Positions 43,105 to 51,968 are shown, counted from the first letter of the stretch. The stretch: DNA of 64,000 nucleotides from Cohnella phaseoli (GCF_003386235.1 NZ_QRDZ01000022.1:106658-170657); one strand, 5' to 3'. Program-made: numbers and translations. The notes: generated by a model from the sequence alone, not told the origin.

Positions 43105-43797
43105 ATGAAAAAAATAAACTCATCGTTTATGGAAGCGGTTTCCGATATTCGCGACGGCTCCATTCTAATGGTTGGCGGCTTCGGTCTTGTCGGCATTCCC
43201 GAAAATCTGATTGTCGCGCTGTCCGAAACCGGAGTGAAGAACCTAACCGTCATTTCCAACAATTGCGGGGTCGACGATTGGGGTCTTGGCCTGTTGCTTC
43301 GCAACAAGCAGATCAAGAAGATCATCGCCTCTTACGTCGGAGAGAACAAAGAGTTTGAACGGCAAGTTCTCTCGGGAGAGATCGAGGTCGACCTCTTGCC
43401 TCAAGGCACGTTAGCGGAGAAAATCAGAGCGGGCGGCGCAGGCATTCCTGCCTTCTACACCCCCGCAGGCGTCGGAACGCCGCTCGCGGAGGGGAAAGAA
43501 ACGCGAGTGTTCGGCAACAAAACCTATCTCCTAGAGGAAGCGTTAACCGCCGACTTCTCCTTAGTTCGCGCCGCAGCCGCTGATAAGCTGGGAAATCTGA
43601 CGTATAACAAAACAGCGCGCAACTTCAACCCTCTCATGGCAACCGCCGGTCGCATCACGATTGCCGAGACGGAACAATTAAAGGAAGACGGCTTTCTCGA
43701 TACCGATCAAATTCATACACCGGGCATTTACGTACAGCAAATCATCGTGGGTGAACAACAGAAACGAATCGAGAAGTTAACGGTCGCACAGCGATAA
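43105..43797 (+). CDS. scoA: 3-oxoacid CoA-transferase subunit A
   Basis: 231 residues from ATG 43105; the longer frame overlaps the thiolase gene and is unlikely. Signature of subunit A: GSILMVGGFGLVGIPENLIV, GAGIPAFYTPAGVGTPLAEG and FNPLMATAGRITIAE. It forms a heterodimer with subunit B to move CoA from succinyl-CoA to acetoacetate. Twenty bases separate it from thiolase. Confidence 0.96.
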   Translation: MKKINSSFMEAVSDIRDGSILMVGGFGLVGIPENLIVALSETGVKNLTVISNNCGVDDWGLGLLLRNKQIKKIIASYVGENKEFERQVLSGEIEVDLLPQGTLAEKIRAGGAGIPAFYTPAGVGTPLAEGKETRVFGNKTYLLEEALTADFSLVRAAAADKLGNLTYNKTARNFNPLMATAGRITIAETEQLKEDGFLDTDQIHTPGIYVQQIIVGEQQKRIEKLTVAQR

Positions 43798-43813
43798 GGA
43801 GGAGGAGAATCCC

Positions 43814-44476
43814 ATGGCCGAATTATCTATTCGCGAGAAGATCGCGATCCGCGCAGAGAAGGAAATCGCCAGCGGATACTACGTGAATCTTGGAATCGGC
43901 ATCCCTACATTGGTAGCCAACTTCATCCCGGATGAGAAGCAGGTGCTGCTTCAATCCGAGAACGGCCTGCTCGGAATCGGCCCTTATCCGGCCCAAGATC
44001 AAGTCGATCCCGATCTGATCAACGCCGGCAAAGAAACGATAACCGCAATTGCAGGGGCCTCTTATTTCGATAGCTCCGACTCCTTCGCCATGATCCGCGG
44101 CGGGCATATCGACCTCGCCATCCTTGGCGGCATGGAGGTATCCGAGTCGGGAGACTTGGCCAACTGGATGATTCCCGGTAAGATGGTCAAAGGCATGGGC
44201 GGAGCGATGGATCTCGTTCATGGCGCTAAGCGAATCGTCGTCATCATGGATCATGTGAACAAAGACGGCAAGCCGAAAATATTGAAGCAATGCACGCTCC
44301 CTCTCACGGGCAAATCCGTCGTGGACAGAATCATAACCGATCGCGCAGTTATCGATGTCACTCCGGAAGGCCTTGTCTTATCGGAGGTCGCTAGAGGTTA
44401 TACTTGCGACGATATTCTGGCTGCGACAGAGCCGCCGCTTCGAATCGCGGATAACGTCCTTCTAGACGCTTACTAA
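43814..44476 (+). CDS. scoB: 3-oxoacid CoA-transferase subunit B
   Basis: 220 residues. Contains YYVNLGIGIPTLVANFI, the catalytic-Glu motif QSENGLLGIGPYP and DLVHGAKRIVVIMDHVNKDG. The glutamate in SENG forms the glutamyl-CoA intermediate in this family. GGAGGAG precedes the start, 16 bases after scoA. Confidence 0.97.
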   Translation: MAELSIREKIAIRAEKEIASGYYVNLGIGIPTLVANFIPDEKQVLLQSENGLLGIGPYPAQDQVDPDLINAGKETITAIAGASYFDSSDSFAMIRGGHIDLAILGGMEVSESGDLANWMIPGKMVKGMGGAMDLVHGAKRIVVIMDHVNKDGKPKILKQCTLPLTGKSVVDRIITDRAVIDVTPEGLVLSEVARGYTCDDILAATEPPLRIADNVLLDAY

Positions 44477-44495
44477 TGAGTGGAGGGAAAGCGGC

Positions 44496-45275
44496 ATGCT
44501 AAACCAAAAAGTCGTGCTCGTCACGGGAGCGGCGCGAGGAATCGGATTTGAAATCGGACGGCGTTTCGCCGAAGGAGGGGCCACCGTCGTTCTAACCGAT
44601 CTGGACGGAACGGCGGCTGGACATTCTGCAGAATCTCTTAGACAATCGGGACTCGACGCACATGGGATCAAGCTGGACGTAACCGCGCCCGAAAGTGAGA
44701 TCGCCGGCACGATTCAAAGTATCGAATCGACCTGGGGGAGCGTCGATATCCTAATCAACAACGCGGGGATGCAGTATGTTTCGCCAGTCGAGCATTTTCC
44801 GACGGAAACGTTCGAACGAATGCTCCGAATTATGCTGACAGCACCCTTTATTTTGACCAAGTTGGTCGTTCCCGGCATGAAGAGGAGGCAATTCGGCAGG
44901 ATTATCAATATCGCCTCCATTAACGGCCTGGTCGGATTCGCGGGGAAAACCGCCTACAATAGCGCTAAGCACGGGCTTATCGGCTTAACCAAAGCCGTTG
45001 CGCTTGAGACCGCGACCGACGGAATTACGGTGAATGCACTATGTCCCGGTTACGTAGATACGGTCTTGGTGAGAAACCAATTGGCGGATGTGGCAGCCCT
45101 CCACCAGCTCTCCCGGGAGGAAGCTCTGGAAAAAGTGATTTTGCCTCTCGTTCCGCAACGCAGACTCATCGAAATGCAAGAAATCGCGGAATACGCCGTC
45201 TTCCTGTCCGGCGATCACGCCAAAGGAATTACCGGCCAAGCGATCGTCATCGATGGCGGTTATACTGCTCAATAA
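44496..45275 (+). CDS. 3-hydroxybutyrate dehydrogenase, SDR family
   Basis: 259 residues. Classical short-chain dehydrogenase: NAD site VLVTGAARGIGFEIG, NNAG in LINNAGMQYVSP, catalytic Ser and YxxxK in INIASINGLVGFAGKTAYNS AKHG region, and VNALCPGYVDTVLVRNQ typical of D-3-hydroxybutyrate dehydrogenases. It oxidises 3-hydroxybutyrate to acetoacetate for the CoA transferase. Last gene of the operon, followed by a terminator. Confidence 0.93.
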   Translation: MLNQKVVLVTGAARGIGFEIGRRFAEGGATVVLTDLDGTAAGHSAESLRQSGLDAHGIKLDVTAPESEIAGTIQSIESTWGSVDILINNAGMQYVSPVEHFPTETFERMLRIMLTAPFILTKLVVPGMKRRQFGRIINIASINGLVGFAGKTAYNSAKHGLIGLTKAVALETATDGITVNALCPGYVDTVLVRNQLADVAALHQLSREEALEKVILPLVPQRRLIEMQEIAEYAVFLSGDHAKGITGQAIVIDGGYTAQ

Positions 45276-45281
45276 GACTCA

Positions 45282-45318
45282 AAGAAGCGGCCGCCTCATA
45301 CGCTATTGGCCGCTTCTT
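45282..45318. terminator. terminator between ketone-body operon and AraC gene
   Basis: AAGAAGCGGCC (45282-45292) pairs with GGCCGCTTCTT (45308-45318), 11 bp, followed by ACTTATAG on the plus strand. It lies at the convergent junction and overlaps the last codons or stop of the AraC gene at 45317. Confidence 0.75.
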
Positions 45319-46237
45319 ACTTATAGTCGGAACTCGGCTGCCCCAAATGAATTCTAGGACGGTACTGGGAAGGGGAAACGCCCGTCCATCTCTTGAACTG
45401 TCTGGAAAAATGGCTGATGGAGGAGAAACCCAGCTTCTCCGCGATCTCTTCTATCGTTAGTTCGTTGTCCAGCAGATGTCGCTTGGCTTGATTCAGCATG
45501 AGCTGCGTTAAATATTGGCGCGGCGACATCCCGTACACTTTGGTGAAAACCTTGTAGCATTGGCTTCTGCTCAAATTCAAATAATTAGCGATTTCCTCTA
45601 TTTTAATATCTGTGTACATATTGTTCTGAATCATCGACTCTACCGCATGGGCCAAATCCACCTCGGTTGTAGAGCTATGGCGATCCAGTCCGCGGCCCCC
45701 ATGTCTTCTGGAATCAAGAAGCACCGCAACCTCTTTAATCATCAGCAAGACATGACTTTGAAACAACAGCTTGTTCAAACCGGCGAGATGCAAAGAAATG
45801 GTGCCTTCCTCCCAACTGCGATGAGCGGAATTTTGTAACTCGTTCTGGAGCAAGGCCTCCAATTCCTGCAAACAAGCAGGCAACCGAGTTTGTTGAATCG
45901 CGCTCTTCTTCAGATGCTCATAGGAATTGGCGGACAGATGGTCTCGCAATTCTTTATCGTCTATATTGAAATGGGTGTTAAAGAAACTATAGGTCTGTGC
46001 AGAGTTGTTATGCATGTAATGCTTAACTCCCGGCTTCAGTAGCAGTAAATCTCCCGCCTCTAGAGTGAATTCATAATCCTCCGTCGACAGCGTGATTTCC
46101 CCATCCCAACAATACAACAGCTCGAATAAATGATGATGATGTCTTGGGTATGACCAGAAGGGCTGCCTGACGCCAAAATGACAACCCACAATTTGCAGCG
46201 TATGCGTCATGCTTGCGATTCGAATATCGGTTTCCAT
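45317..46237 (-). CDS. AraC family regulator, divergent from GH35
   Basis: About 306 residues from ATG 46237, with GGGGAG upstream; the frame is open to 46276. A cupin-type sensor domain (YPRHHHHLFELLYCWDGEIT, LEAGDLLLLKPGVKHYMH) precedes two helix-turn-helix motifs (EEIANYLNLSRSQCYKVFTK and EEIAEKLGFSSISHFSRQFK). The divergent neighbour is a beta-galactosidase gene; regulation of it by a sugar ligand is the natural inference. Confidence 0.92.
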   Translation of the reverse strand: METDIRIASMTHTLQIVGCHFGVRQPFWSYPRHHHHLFELLYCWDGEITLSTEDYEFTLEAGDLLLLKPGVKHYMHNNSAQTYSFFNTHFNIDDKELRDHLSANSYEHLKKSAIQQTRLPACLQELEALLQNELQNSAHRSWEEGTISLHLAGLNKLLFQSHVLLMIKEVAVLLDSRRHGGRGLDRHSSTTEVDLAHAVESMIQNNMYTDIKIEEIANYLNLSRSQCYKVFTKVYGMSPRQYLTQLMLNQAKRHLLDNELTIEEIAEKLGFSSISHFSRQFKRWTGVSPSQYRPRIHLGQPSSDYK

Positions 46238-46269
46238 CTGTCGCCACTCCCCTACTGCATCGCATAGAG

Positions 46270-46297
46270 TTAACAAGGATTCTGTGTTCAGTATAAT
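46270..46297 (+). promoter_or_regulatory. promoter of the GH35 gene
   Basis: TTAACA (46270-46275), 16 bases, TATAAT (46292-46297), on the plus strand between the divergent AraC gene and the GH35 gene; this predicts a leader of about 140 bases. Confidence 0.6.
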
Positions 46298-46395
46298 TCG
46301 CGGCCGCGAGTTCGTCTAACTCTCTTATATGGCAAAATAACAAATGGTCAAATAGTCGGAGCATTTGCTAATTGCCCCCTTCTTCCCTGCTTCTT

Positions 46396-46419
46396 ATGAT
46401 GATTTAAAGGAATCATCAT
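46396..46419. promoter_or_regulatory. perfect inverted repeat in the GH35 leader
   Basis: ATGATGATT (46396-46404) and AATCATCAT (46411-46419) are perfect 9-bp arms around TAAAGG, about 25 bases before the GH35 start. It may be an operator or a 5' hairpin controlling ribosome access. Confidence 0.5.
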
Positions 46420-46443
46420 TATCATTCACGGGGTGAACCGGAA

Positions 46444-48213
46444 ATGGGTACTTTTAATTATCAGGGCGAGCAATTTTTACTGGACGGACAACCGATTCGC
46501 ATTATCTCCGGCGCAATTCATTATTTTCGCGTAGTGCCCGAGTATTGGCGCGATCGTCTTCTTAAGCTGAAAGCTTGCGGATTTAATACGGTGGAAACCT
46601 ATGTGGCATGGAACCTGCACGAGCCGCGCGAAGGCCAATTCCGCTTCGACGGTCTGGCCGATATCGAGCAGTTTATTCAAATTGCCGCTGACGTCGGACT
46701 GCTCGTAATCGTTCGTCCCAGCCCCTATATTTGTGCGGAGTGGGAATTCGGAGGACTGCCTGCATGGCTGCTCGCCGATTCTGATATGAGGTTGCGCTGC
46801 TTCCATCAGCCTTTCCTGGACAAAGTCGATGCTTATTACGATGTTCTGCTGCCGAAATTTAAGCCCTTGCTCTATACGAACGGCGGGCCGATTATTGCCA
46901 TGCAAATCGAGAATGAATATGGCAGCTACGGCAACGATAAGAAATATCTGGAATACTTAAAAACCAGTATGCAATCTCGCGGTATCGATGTCCTTCTTTT
47001 CACCTCGGACGGCCCTGAAGACGCTATGCTGCAAGGAGGAATGGTGGACGGCGTACTCGAAACCGTCAATTTCGGCTCCCGTCCCGCTGAAGCGTTCGCG
47101 AAATTGCGCGAATACCAAAGCGACAAACCGCTCATGTGTATGGAATTCTGGAACGGCTGGTTCGACCATTGGGGCGAGCAGCATCATACCCGGGATGAAG
47201 CCGATGTTGCGAAGGTATTCCAGGAAATGCTGGAGGCGAACGCTTCGGTCAACTTCTATATGTTCCATGGCGGGACGAATTTCGGATTTTATAACGGCGC
47301 CAACAATCCGAAATACGAGCCCACGATTACAAGCTACGACTACGATGTGCTGCTAAGCGAGTCGGGAGATCCGACCCCCAAATTCTATGCCGTACGCAGC
47401 GTGATCGAACAATATGAGAAGCTTGATCCTTTAGTGCTGCCCGATCCGATTAAGAAACAAGCCTATGGGACGATCCAAATGACGGAATGGACGGGCTTGT
47501 TCGACCAATTGGATGCGTTGGGTACCAAAACGCAAAGCGCCTATCCAGAGACCATGGAGAAGCTGGGACAGGACTATGGATTTATTTTGTATAAGACGCA
47601 CGTAACCGGACCTCGGGGCAAAACAAATCTCACCCTGCAGGATGTGCGTGACCGGGCCATCGTTTATTTGGACAATCGGTATATTGGCGTAATCGAGAGA
47701 GACCGCGAGGAGCTGCAGGAGCTTGAACTGGAAATCCCGGCATCGGGAGCCCAATTGTCCATCCTTGTAGAAAACTTGGGGAGGACCAACTATGGCCGGT
47801 TTTTGAAGGATTGCAAAGGAATTACCGAAGGCGTGCGGCTTGGCTATCAATTTTTGTTCGATTGGGAAATCTACACGTTGCCGCTCGATAACCTGCATTC
47901 CCTTTCCTTCGAACCGGGCAACGGGCAGGAGATGGCTTCCGAAGAGGGCGGCGCGGATCAGCCGGTATTCTACAAAGGAATATTAACCATCGACGAAACG
48001 GCCGACACCTTTATGAATATGAGCGGCTGGACCAAAGGCGTTGTCTACGTGAACGGGTTTAACCTCGGTCGTTATTGGGAACGAGGACCTCAACAGACCT
48101 TGTATATTCCCGCTCCGCTCCTTAAAGTCGGAGACAACGAGATTATCATTTTCGAACTGCATGGAGCCCAGCAATTGAGCGTGGAATTTGAAGATACGGC
48201 TCGTCTGGGATAG
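46444..48213 (+). CDS. beta-galactosidase, GH35
   Basis: 589 residues. GH35 core: LDGQPIRIISGAIHYFRVVP, GFNTVETYVAWNLHEPREGQ, VRPSPYICAEWEFGGLPAWL, acid/base Glu in AMQIENEYGSYG and nucleophile Glu in CMEFWNGWFDHWG, then FYMFHGGTNFGFYNGAN. C-terminal beta domains end in YVNGFNLGRYWERGPQQTLY. No signal peptide, so cytoplasmic cleavage of terminal beta-galactosides is expected. It is monocistronic with a strong terminator. Confidence 0.96.
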   Translation: MGTFNYQGEQFLLDGQPIRIISGAIHYFRVVPEYWRDRLLKLKACGFNTVETYVAWNLHEPREGQFRFDGLADIEQFIQIAADVGLLVIVRPSPYICAEWEFGGLPAWLLADSDMRLRCFHQPFLDKVDAYYDVLLPKFKPLLYTNGGPIIAMQIENEYGSYGNDKKYLEYLKTSMQSRGIDVLLFTSDGPEDAMLQGGMVDGVLETVNFGSRPAEAFAKLREYQSDKPLMCMEFWNGWFDHWGEQHHTRDEADVAKVFQEMLEANASVNFYMFHGGTNFGFYNGANNPKYEPTITSYDYDVLLSESGDPTPKFYAVRSVIEQYEKLDPLVLPDPIKKQAYGTIQMTEWTGLFDQLDALGTKTQSAYPETMEKLGQDYGFILYKTHVTGPRGKTNLTLQDVRDRAIVYLDNRYIGVIERDREELQELELEIPASGAQLSILVENLGRTNYGRFLKDCKGITEGVRLGYQFLFDWEIYTLPLDNLHSLSFEPGNGQEMASEEGGADQPVFYKGILTIDETADTFMNMSGWTKGVVYVNGFNLGRYWERGPQQTLYIPAPLLKVGDNEIIIFELHGAQQLSVEFEDTARLG

Positions 48214-48226
48214 ATTTTGCATAAAT

Positions 48227-48280
48227 GCCGTCATCTTTCGCGCCTCGATTTACGCGACGAAAGATGACGGCATCTTATTT
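48227..48280. terminator. terminator between GH35 and ABC permease genes
   Basis: GCCGTCATCTTTCG (48227-48240) pairs with CGAAAGATGACGGC (48258-48271) and is followed by ATCTTATTTT on the plus strand. It lies between convergent genes and may also end the minus-strand transporter operon. Confidence 0.85.
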
Positions 48281-48304
48281 TCCCAGCGCAGAATTGAGTT
48301 CGGA

Positions 48305-49189
48305 TTACTTCAATGCGCCTTCCGTTAATCCCGCTACAATGTAACGGTGAAAGAAAACGTACAGCACGATCATCGGGATCGTAATGATGGACAGAGCCGA
48401 GAACAACAGCTTGTAGTCGGTCGTATATCGGCTAGAGAATGCCAACAATCCGACGGGGATCGTCTTTAATTCGTCGTTCTGAATATAGAGCATGGCTAGC
48501 AGCAGTTCATTCCAAGTGTTGAGAGCGGAGAAAATGCCGACGGTTGCCATGCTTGGAATCAGCAGCGGAAAAATGATTTTCGCGAACAGGACGAAATTGC
48601 TGCAGCCATCGATCCTCGCCGCCTCCATCAGCTCTTTGGGCACGGAATCGAGATACGCTTTTAACAGAAAAATAGCTAGCGGCAGTCCGATCCCGATATA
48701 AGGAAGGATCAGCCCCATGTAGCTGTCTTTAAGATGAAGTCTCTCGAAAATATAGCTTTGCGCAATAAAAAAAGATTGCAGCGGCATAAACAAACCGAAT
48801 ACGAACATGAGCATAAGCGCTTTGCTGCCCGTAAACTTCAGCTTGCTGAAGGCGAATGCGGCCAGACTGGCAAACAGCAGAATGCCTACGATAGTAATAG
48901 ACGTGACGATGACGCTATTCTTAGCATAGATGCTCATATTGCCTACATTCCAGGCGTCGGCCCAGTTCTGCCAAGCAATCGTGTTAGGCAAGCCGAACGG
49001 AGTCGTGAAAATTTCCCGATTGGTACGGAAGGACGACAGAACCAACCAAATCATCGGGTAGAAAAAAAAGCAGGATAGGACGATCATGAGTACGTAGTAC
49101 AAAATTTTGGAGGGATATTGCTTCCCCGTTCGTACGCGATCGTCGGGTCTCTTCTCTATGTTCCAAGCTGCGGTCGCCAATGACAGCAC
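48305..49189 (-). CDS. CUT1 ABC sugar permease, MalG/AraQ-like
   Basis: 294 residues, about six membrane segments, with an EAA loop MEAARIDGCSNFVLFAKIIF. It belongs to the carbohydrate-uptake-1 inner-membrane permeases. It is third in an operon of binding protein, permease, permease; no ATPase gene is present, so a shared MsmX-type ATPase is likely. Confidence 0.94.
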   Translation of the reverse strand: MLSLATAAWNIEKRPDDRVRTGKQYPSKILYYVLMIVLSCFFFYPMIWLVLSSFRTNREIFTTPFGLPNTIAWQNWADAWNVGNMSIYAKNSVIVTSITIVGILLFASLAAFAFSKLKFTGSKALMLMFVFGLFMPLQSFFIAQSYIFERLHLKDSYMGLILPYIGIGLPLAIFLLKAYLDSVPKELMEAARIDGCSNFVLFAKIIFPLLIPSMATVGIFSALNTWNELLLAMLYIQNDELKTIPVGLLAFSSRYTTDYKLLFSALSIITIPMIVLYVFFHRYIVAGLTEGALK

Positions 49190-49221
49190 CTCTTTCTTTC
49201 GAATGCGATAAGGAATGGGGA

Positions 49222-50097
49222 CTAGTATTCCAGCGAGTTGTCTTTACGTTGAAGCTTGCCCGCCAACAAACCGATTACGGCGATCACCACCGTCATAATA
49301 ACGGCCAGTGCAGAACCGTAGCCGATGCTCATGTTATTGAAAACCACTTTAACAAGATAAGTCGTTACGATTTCCGTGGAGTTATAAGGTCCTCCGTTCG
49401 TCATGACGTAGAACAGATCGAACGCTTGAAAACCGGTCAAGACGCAGAGCATCACCCCGGTATCGACTAAGCCGCGGATCATCGGCATTTTAATTTTAGT
49501 GAAGATTGTCCATTCGGTTGCCCCGTCCAAATACGCCGATTCGTACACATCCTTGGGGATGCGTTGAATGCCGGAATAGAAAATCGTCATGTAGAAGCCC
49601 GCATATACCCAACCGGATACGAGACAGATCGCTAACAGTGCCGTATTCGGATTGCCCAGCCAGACATTCGTCCAGCTTTCTAAGCCGACAGCCGTCAGAA
49701 TGGAATTCAGCAGACCGAAATCGGAGTTGTACACGAATCTCCAGATGTAGGAGACGACAATCATCGGGAGCATCACCGGCGTGAAAAATGCGATGCGGAA
49801 CAGGCTGCTTCCTTTACGTCCCATCGTAATTAATCCGGCAAGACATAATCCGACGAGAACCTCAAGAAATACAGTTGCGATAATGTAGATGAGAATATGG
49901 CTGTAGGAGCTCCAGTAGATGCGGTCTTGGAACGCTCTGGCATAGTTGTCCAGCCCTACGAAGTTCATTGCTCCGAAGCCGTTCCAATCGTAAAAGCTGA
50001 AGGCAAAGGTCATCACAATGGGAACGAGAATTGTAAAAGCGAACAAGAGGACGGCAGGAGCAACGAATAGATAGGCTGATCTTGATTTGGGGGACAT
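49222..50097 (-). CDS. CUT1 ABC sugar permease, MalF/UgpA-like
   Basis: 291 residues with about six membrane segments; EAA-type loop YESAYLDGATEWTIFTKIKM. Partner of the downstream permease, 32 bases away. The start follows a 13-bp hairpin located between it and the binding-protein gene. Confidence 0.94.
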   Translation of the reverse strand: MSPKSRSAYLFVAPAVLLFAFTILVPIVMTFAFSFYDWNGFGAMNFVGLDNYARAFQDRIYWSSYSHILIYIIATVFLEVLVGLCLAGLITMGRKGSSLFRIAFFTPVMLPMIVVSYIWRFVYNSDFGLLNSILTAVGLESWTNVWLGNPNTALLAICLVSGWVYAGFYMTIFYSGIQRIPKDVYESAYLDGATEWTIFTKIKMPMIRGLVDTGVMLCVLTGFQAFDLFYVMTNGGPYNSTEIVTTYLVKVVFNNMSIGYGSALAVIMTVVIAVIGLLAGKLQRKDNSLEY

Positions 50098-50122
50098 CTT
50101 CCCACCTCCATCGTAATGCGGT

Positions 50123-50163
50123 CAGGAAGGCCGGCTATAACCGTTAAGGTGCCGGCCTTCCTG
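50123..50163 (-). other. strong intercistronic hairpin in transporter operon
   Basis: CAGGAAGGCCGGC (50123-50135) and GCCGGCCTTCCTG (50151-50163) form a perfect 13-bp stem with a 15-base loop. No T-run follows on the minus strand, so it is more likely an mRNA-stabilising or attenuating structure that favours binding-protein over permease expression. Confidence 0.65.
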
Positions 50164-50170
50164 TGAATTT

Positions 50171-51439
50171 CTACTTTTTAAGCGGTGCGATCGTATTGTC
50201 CAACTCGGCCAGCGCGGCTCCCGGCGTTCTCGCTCCGCTCAGCACTTGAGAGGTGGCCAAGTACAGCGCGTTGGCCACTTCGATGTTGTAGCCCATATCC
50301 GGAGGAGACACGACCACCGGAGCTCCTTGAAGCAGGTCGTTCATGCTGGAAGCGAGAGGGTTCATTGCCTCTTTGTCGATGCCGTCTTTCGTAATCGGAA
50401 CGGCGCCTGCAGCGGACAGCTTTTTGGACGACTCGGCGGAGCTATAGAGCTTCATAAACTCGATTGATTCCTCGACCAGCTTGGAATTTTTGTTGACGAC
50501 CATTCCGGTTAGAACGCCGATGACGCTGTCCTGATTCCCTTGGCCGCCAGGCATAGACGGAAGGTTGAAGTAGCCCATTTCGAATTCAGGAGCTTCTTCT
50601 TCCGCAGTCGGAACGAGCCAGCTGCCGATCGGATGCATTGCCGCCTTGCCGTTAAAGAACAGCATATCCGCTTCATTGTCCGCGATCGCATTGACGCTAT
50701 CGTTAATATAGCCTTTGTCCCATAGCGTCTGAACATATGTGTATGCGTTAACAAATTCCGGGGAATTGAACGGTTTCTTGAGCTGCATCGCATCGTCGAA
50801 GGCTTGCTCGCCGACTACGCGCGAGATCAGATGGCCGATCCAGTTGCCGGCAGGCCATTGCTCCTTATTGCCGACGGCGATGGGCGTAATACCGGCCGCC
50901 TTAACCTTCTCGCTGACCTCAAGGAACTGCTCCCAAGTTGTTGGAGGCTCCAGTCCAAGATCGTTAAAAACTTGCTTATTGTAATAAATAACGTTAGTAA
51001 CATCGCCTGCAGTCGGAATCATATACGTCTTGCCGTCGAATTTCATGCCGTTAAAGCTGCCCTCTTCGAACTGATCTCCGAGACCGGTCGTTTTGAGAAT
51101 CTCCGTAATATCTGCCGCATAACCTTCCTGAACGCGATTGTTCAAGCGCACTCCGGCCCATTCAAAATAAAGATCCGGCGCATTCTGACTGCTGAGCAGA
51201 TTCGGGAGGCCAATGTATTTATAAGTATCGTCCTTCTGGAAAGTAAATTCGACTTTGATGTCTTTGTGCTGGCTCTCGAATTCCTTGGCAATATCCTCCC
51301 ATACTTTTATCAAACCTTCGCCCGGCGACCCCATGGCGATTCGCAAAGTCGTCTGCTCGCTCTTGGAAGCGCCTGAACACCCGGCAAGTCCTACAGCCAC
51401 AACAACCGCTGTACATCCCAAAATCCCTTTTCTCAACAT
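50171..51439 (-). CDS. family-1 extracellular sugar-binding lipoprotein
   Basis: 422 residues. Signal peptide with lipobox LAGCSGAS; mature part is a SBP_bac_1 type protein (IKVWEDIAKEFESQHKDIKV, YYNKQVFNDLGLEPPTTWEQ, FFNGKAAMHPIGSWLVPT). AGAGGAGC precedes ATG 51439. It captures a disaccharide or oligosaccharide for the two permeases. Its promoter lies about 180-200 bases upstream and carries the presumed GntR operator. The phospho-glycosidase across the regulator gene hints at a beta-linked disaccharide such as cellobiose or chitobiose, which I cannot verify. Confidence 0.94.
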   Translation of the reverse strand: MLRKGILGCTAVVVAVGLAGCSGASKSEQTTLRIAMGSPGEGLIKVWEDIAKEFESQHKDIKVEFTFQKDDTYKYIGLPNLLSSQNAPDLYFEWAGVRLNNRVQEGYAADITEILKTTGLGDQFEEGSFNGMKFDGKTYMIPTAGDVTNVIYYNKQVFNDLGLEPPTTWEQFLEVSEKVKAAGITPIAVGNKEQWPAGNWIGHLISRVVGEQAFDDAMQLKKPFNSPEFVNAYTYVQTLWDKGYINDSVNAIADNEADMLFFNGKAAMHPIGSWLVPTAEEEAPEFEMGYFNLPSMPGGQGNQDSVIGVLTGMVVNKNSKLVEESIEFMKLYSSAESSKKLSAAGAVPITKDGIDKEAMNPLASSMNDLLQGAPVVVSPPDMGYNIEVANALYLATSQVLSGARTPGAALAELDNTIAPLKK

Positions 51440-51590
51440 AATCGCTCCTCTTCATAACCTATATTTATTTGTTAAAACGATATTCCCCAAATTGTCATTA
51501 CTATCAAATTAAACGGCGCTAAGCAGAATTACAGAGTAAATCTATACGAATGATGTAAAAGCCGATCTTATTCGTTTGCTCTTCAATAAT

Positions 51591-51641
51591 TTGTAGTAAC
51601 AATATAAAACTATTGTATTAACGAAATGCAGCTGTTGTCAA
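51591..51641 (-). promoter_or_regulatory. promoter and GntR-type operator of the binding-protein operon
   Basis: On the minus strand TTGACA (51641-51636), 18 bases, TACAAT (51617-51612) is a near-consensus promoter. Directly downstream at about +5 to +17 lies ATTGTTACTACAA (plus-strand TTGTAGTAACAAT, 51591-51603), the motif repeated at two other promoters here. Confidence 0.7.
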
Positions 51642-51773
51642 TGAATTTATAAAAAAAGGTTTTCCGCCTTTCCCCTCTTCCGTGCTCAATTTGTAAAAGT
51701 CTATATGATAAGAGCAGAATTCGCCAATTTTCGGTTTCTTCCCCCTCTATTTTGTTATTATCAAACATAATCA

Positions 51774-51824
51774 TTGACATTTTGTCATTATTATAAATAG
51801 AATGATAGTAAATTGTTACTACAA
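51774..51824 (+). promoter_or_regulatory. plus-strand promoter with the same operator motif
   Basis: TTGACA (51774-51779), 18 bases, TAGAAT (51798-51803), then ATTGTTACTACAA at 51812-51824 overlapping the expected transcription start. This promoter points right, towards a short untranslated stretch ending at the terminator near 51968, not towards a known gene. Confidence 0.6.
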
Positions 51825-51968
51825 TAATCTATTTTGCAGAAGAAACGCGAAAAAAGAAGTCGCTGTTTAACTGGATTGACCGTTACTTTGAGCTTATTGC
51901 AGAGGAATAGGAATACAGGGGATCAAGACAAAAAAGAAGATCGCCAGTTGCGGTGATCTTCTTTTTTT
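51811..51968 (+). ncRNA. putative short transcript of about 150 nt, antisense-facing GntR end
   Basis: A good promoter (51774-51803) and a strong terminator (51931-51968) bracket about 150 bases with no ATG start. One frame, open from 51812, encodes a plausible hydrophilic C-terminal-like peptide (EETRKKKSLFNWIDRYFELI) ending at TAG 51908-51910, but without a standard start or ribosome site. It may be a small RNA, a leader-encoded peptide or a gene remnant. This is an inference from signals only. Confidence 0.3.
51931..51968. terminator. bidirectional terminator at the GntR gene end
   Basis: AAAAAGAAGATC (51931-51942) pairs with GATCTTCTTTTT (51955-51966), with CC/GG pairs at the apex. T-runs occur on both strands, so it ends the GntR transcript and the putative short plus-strand RNA. 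Confidence 0.88.
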
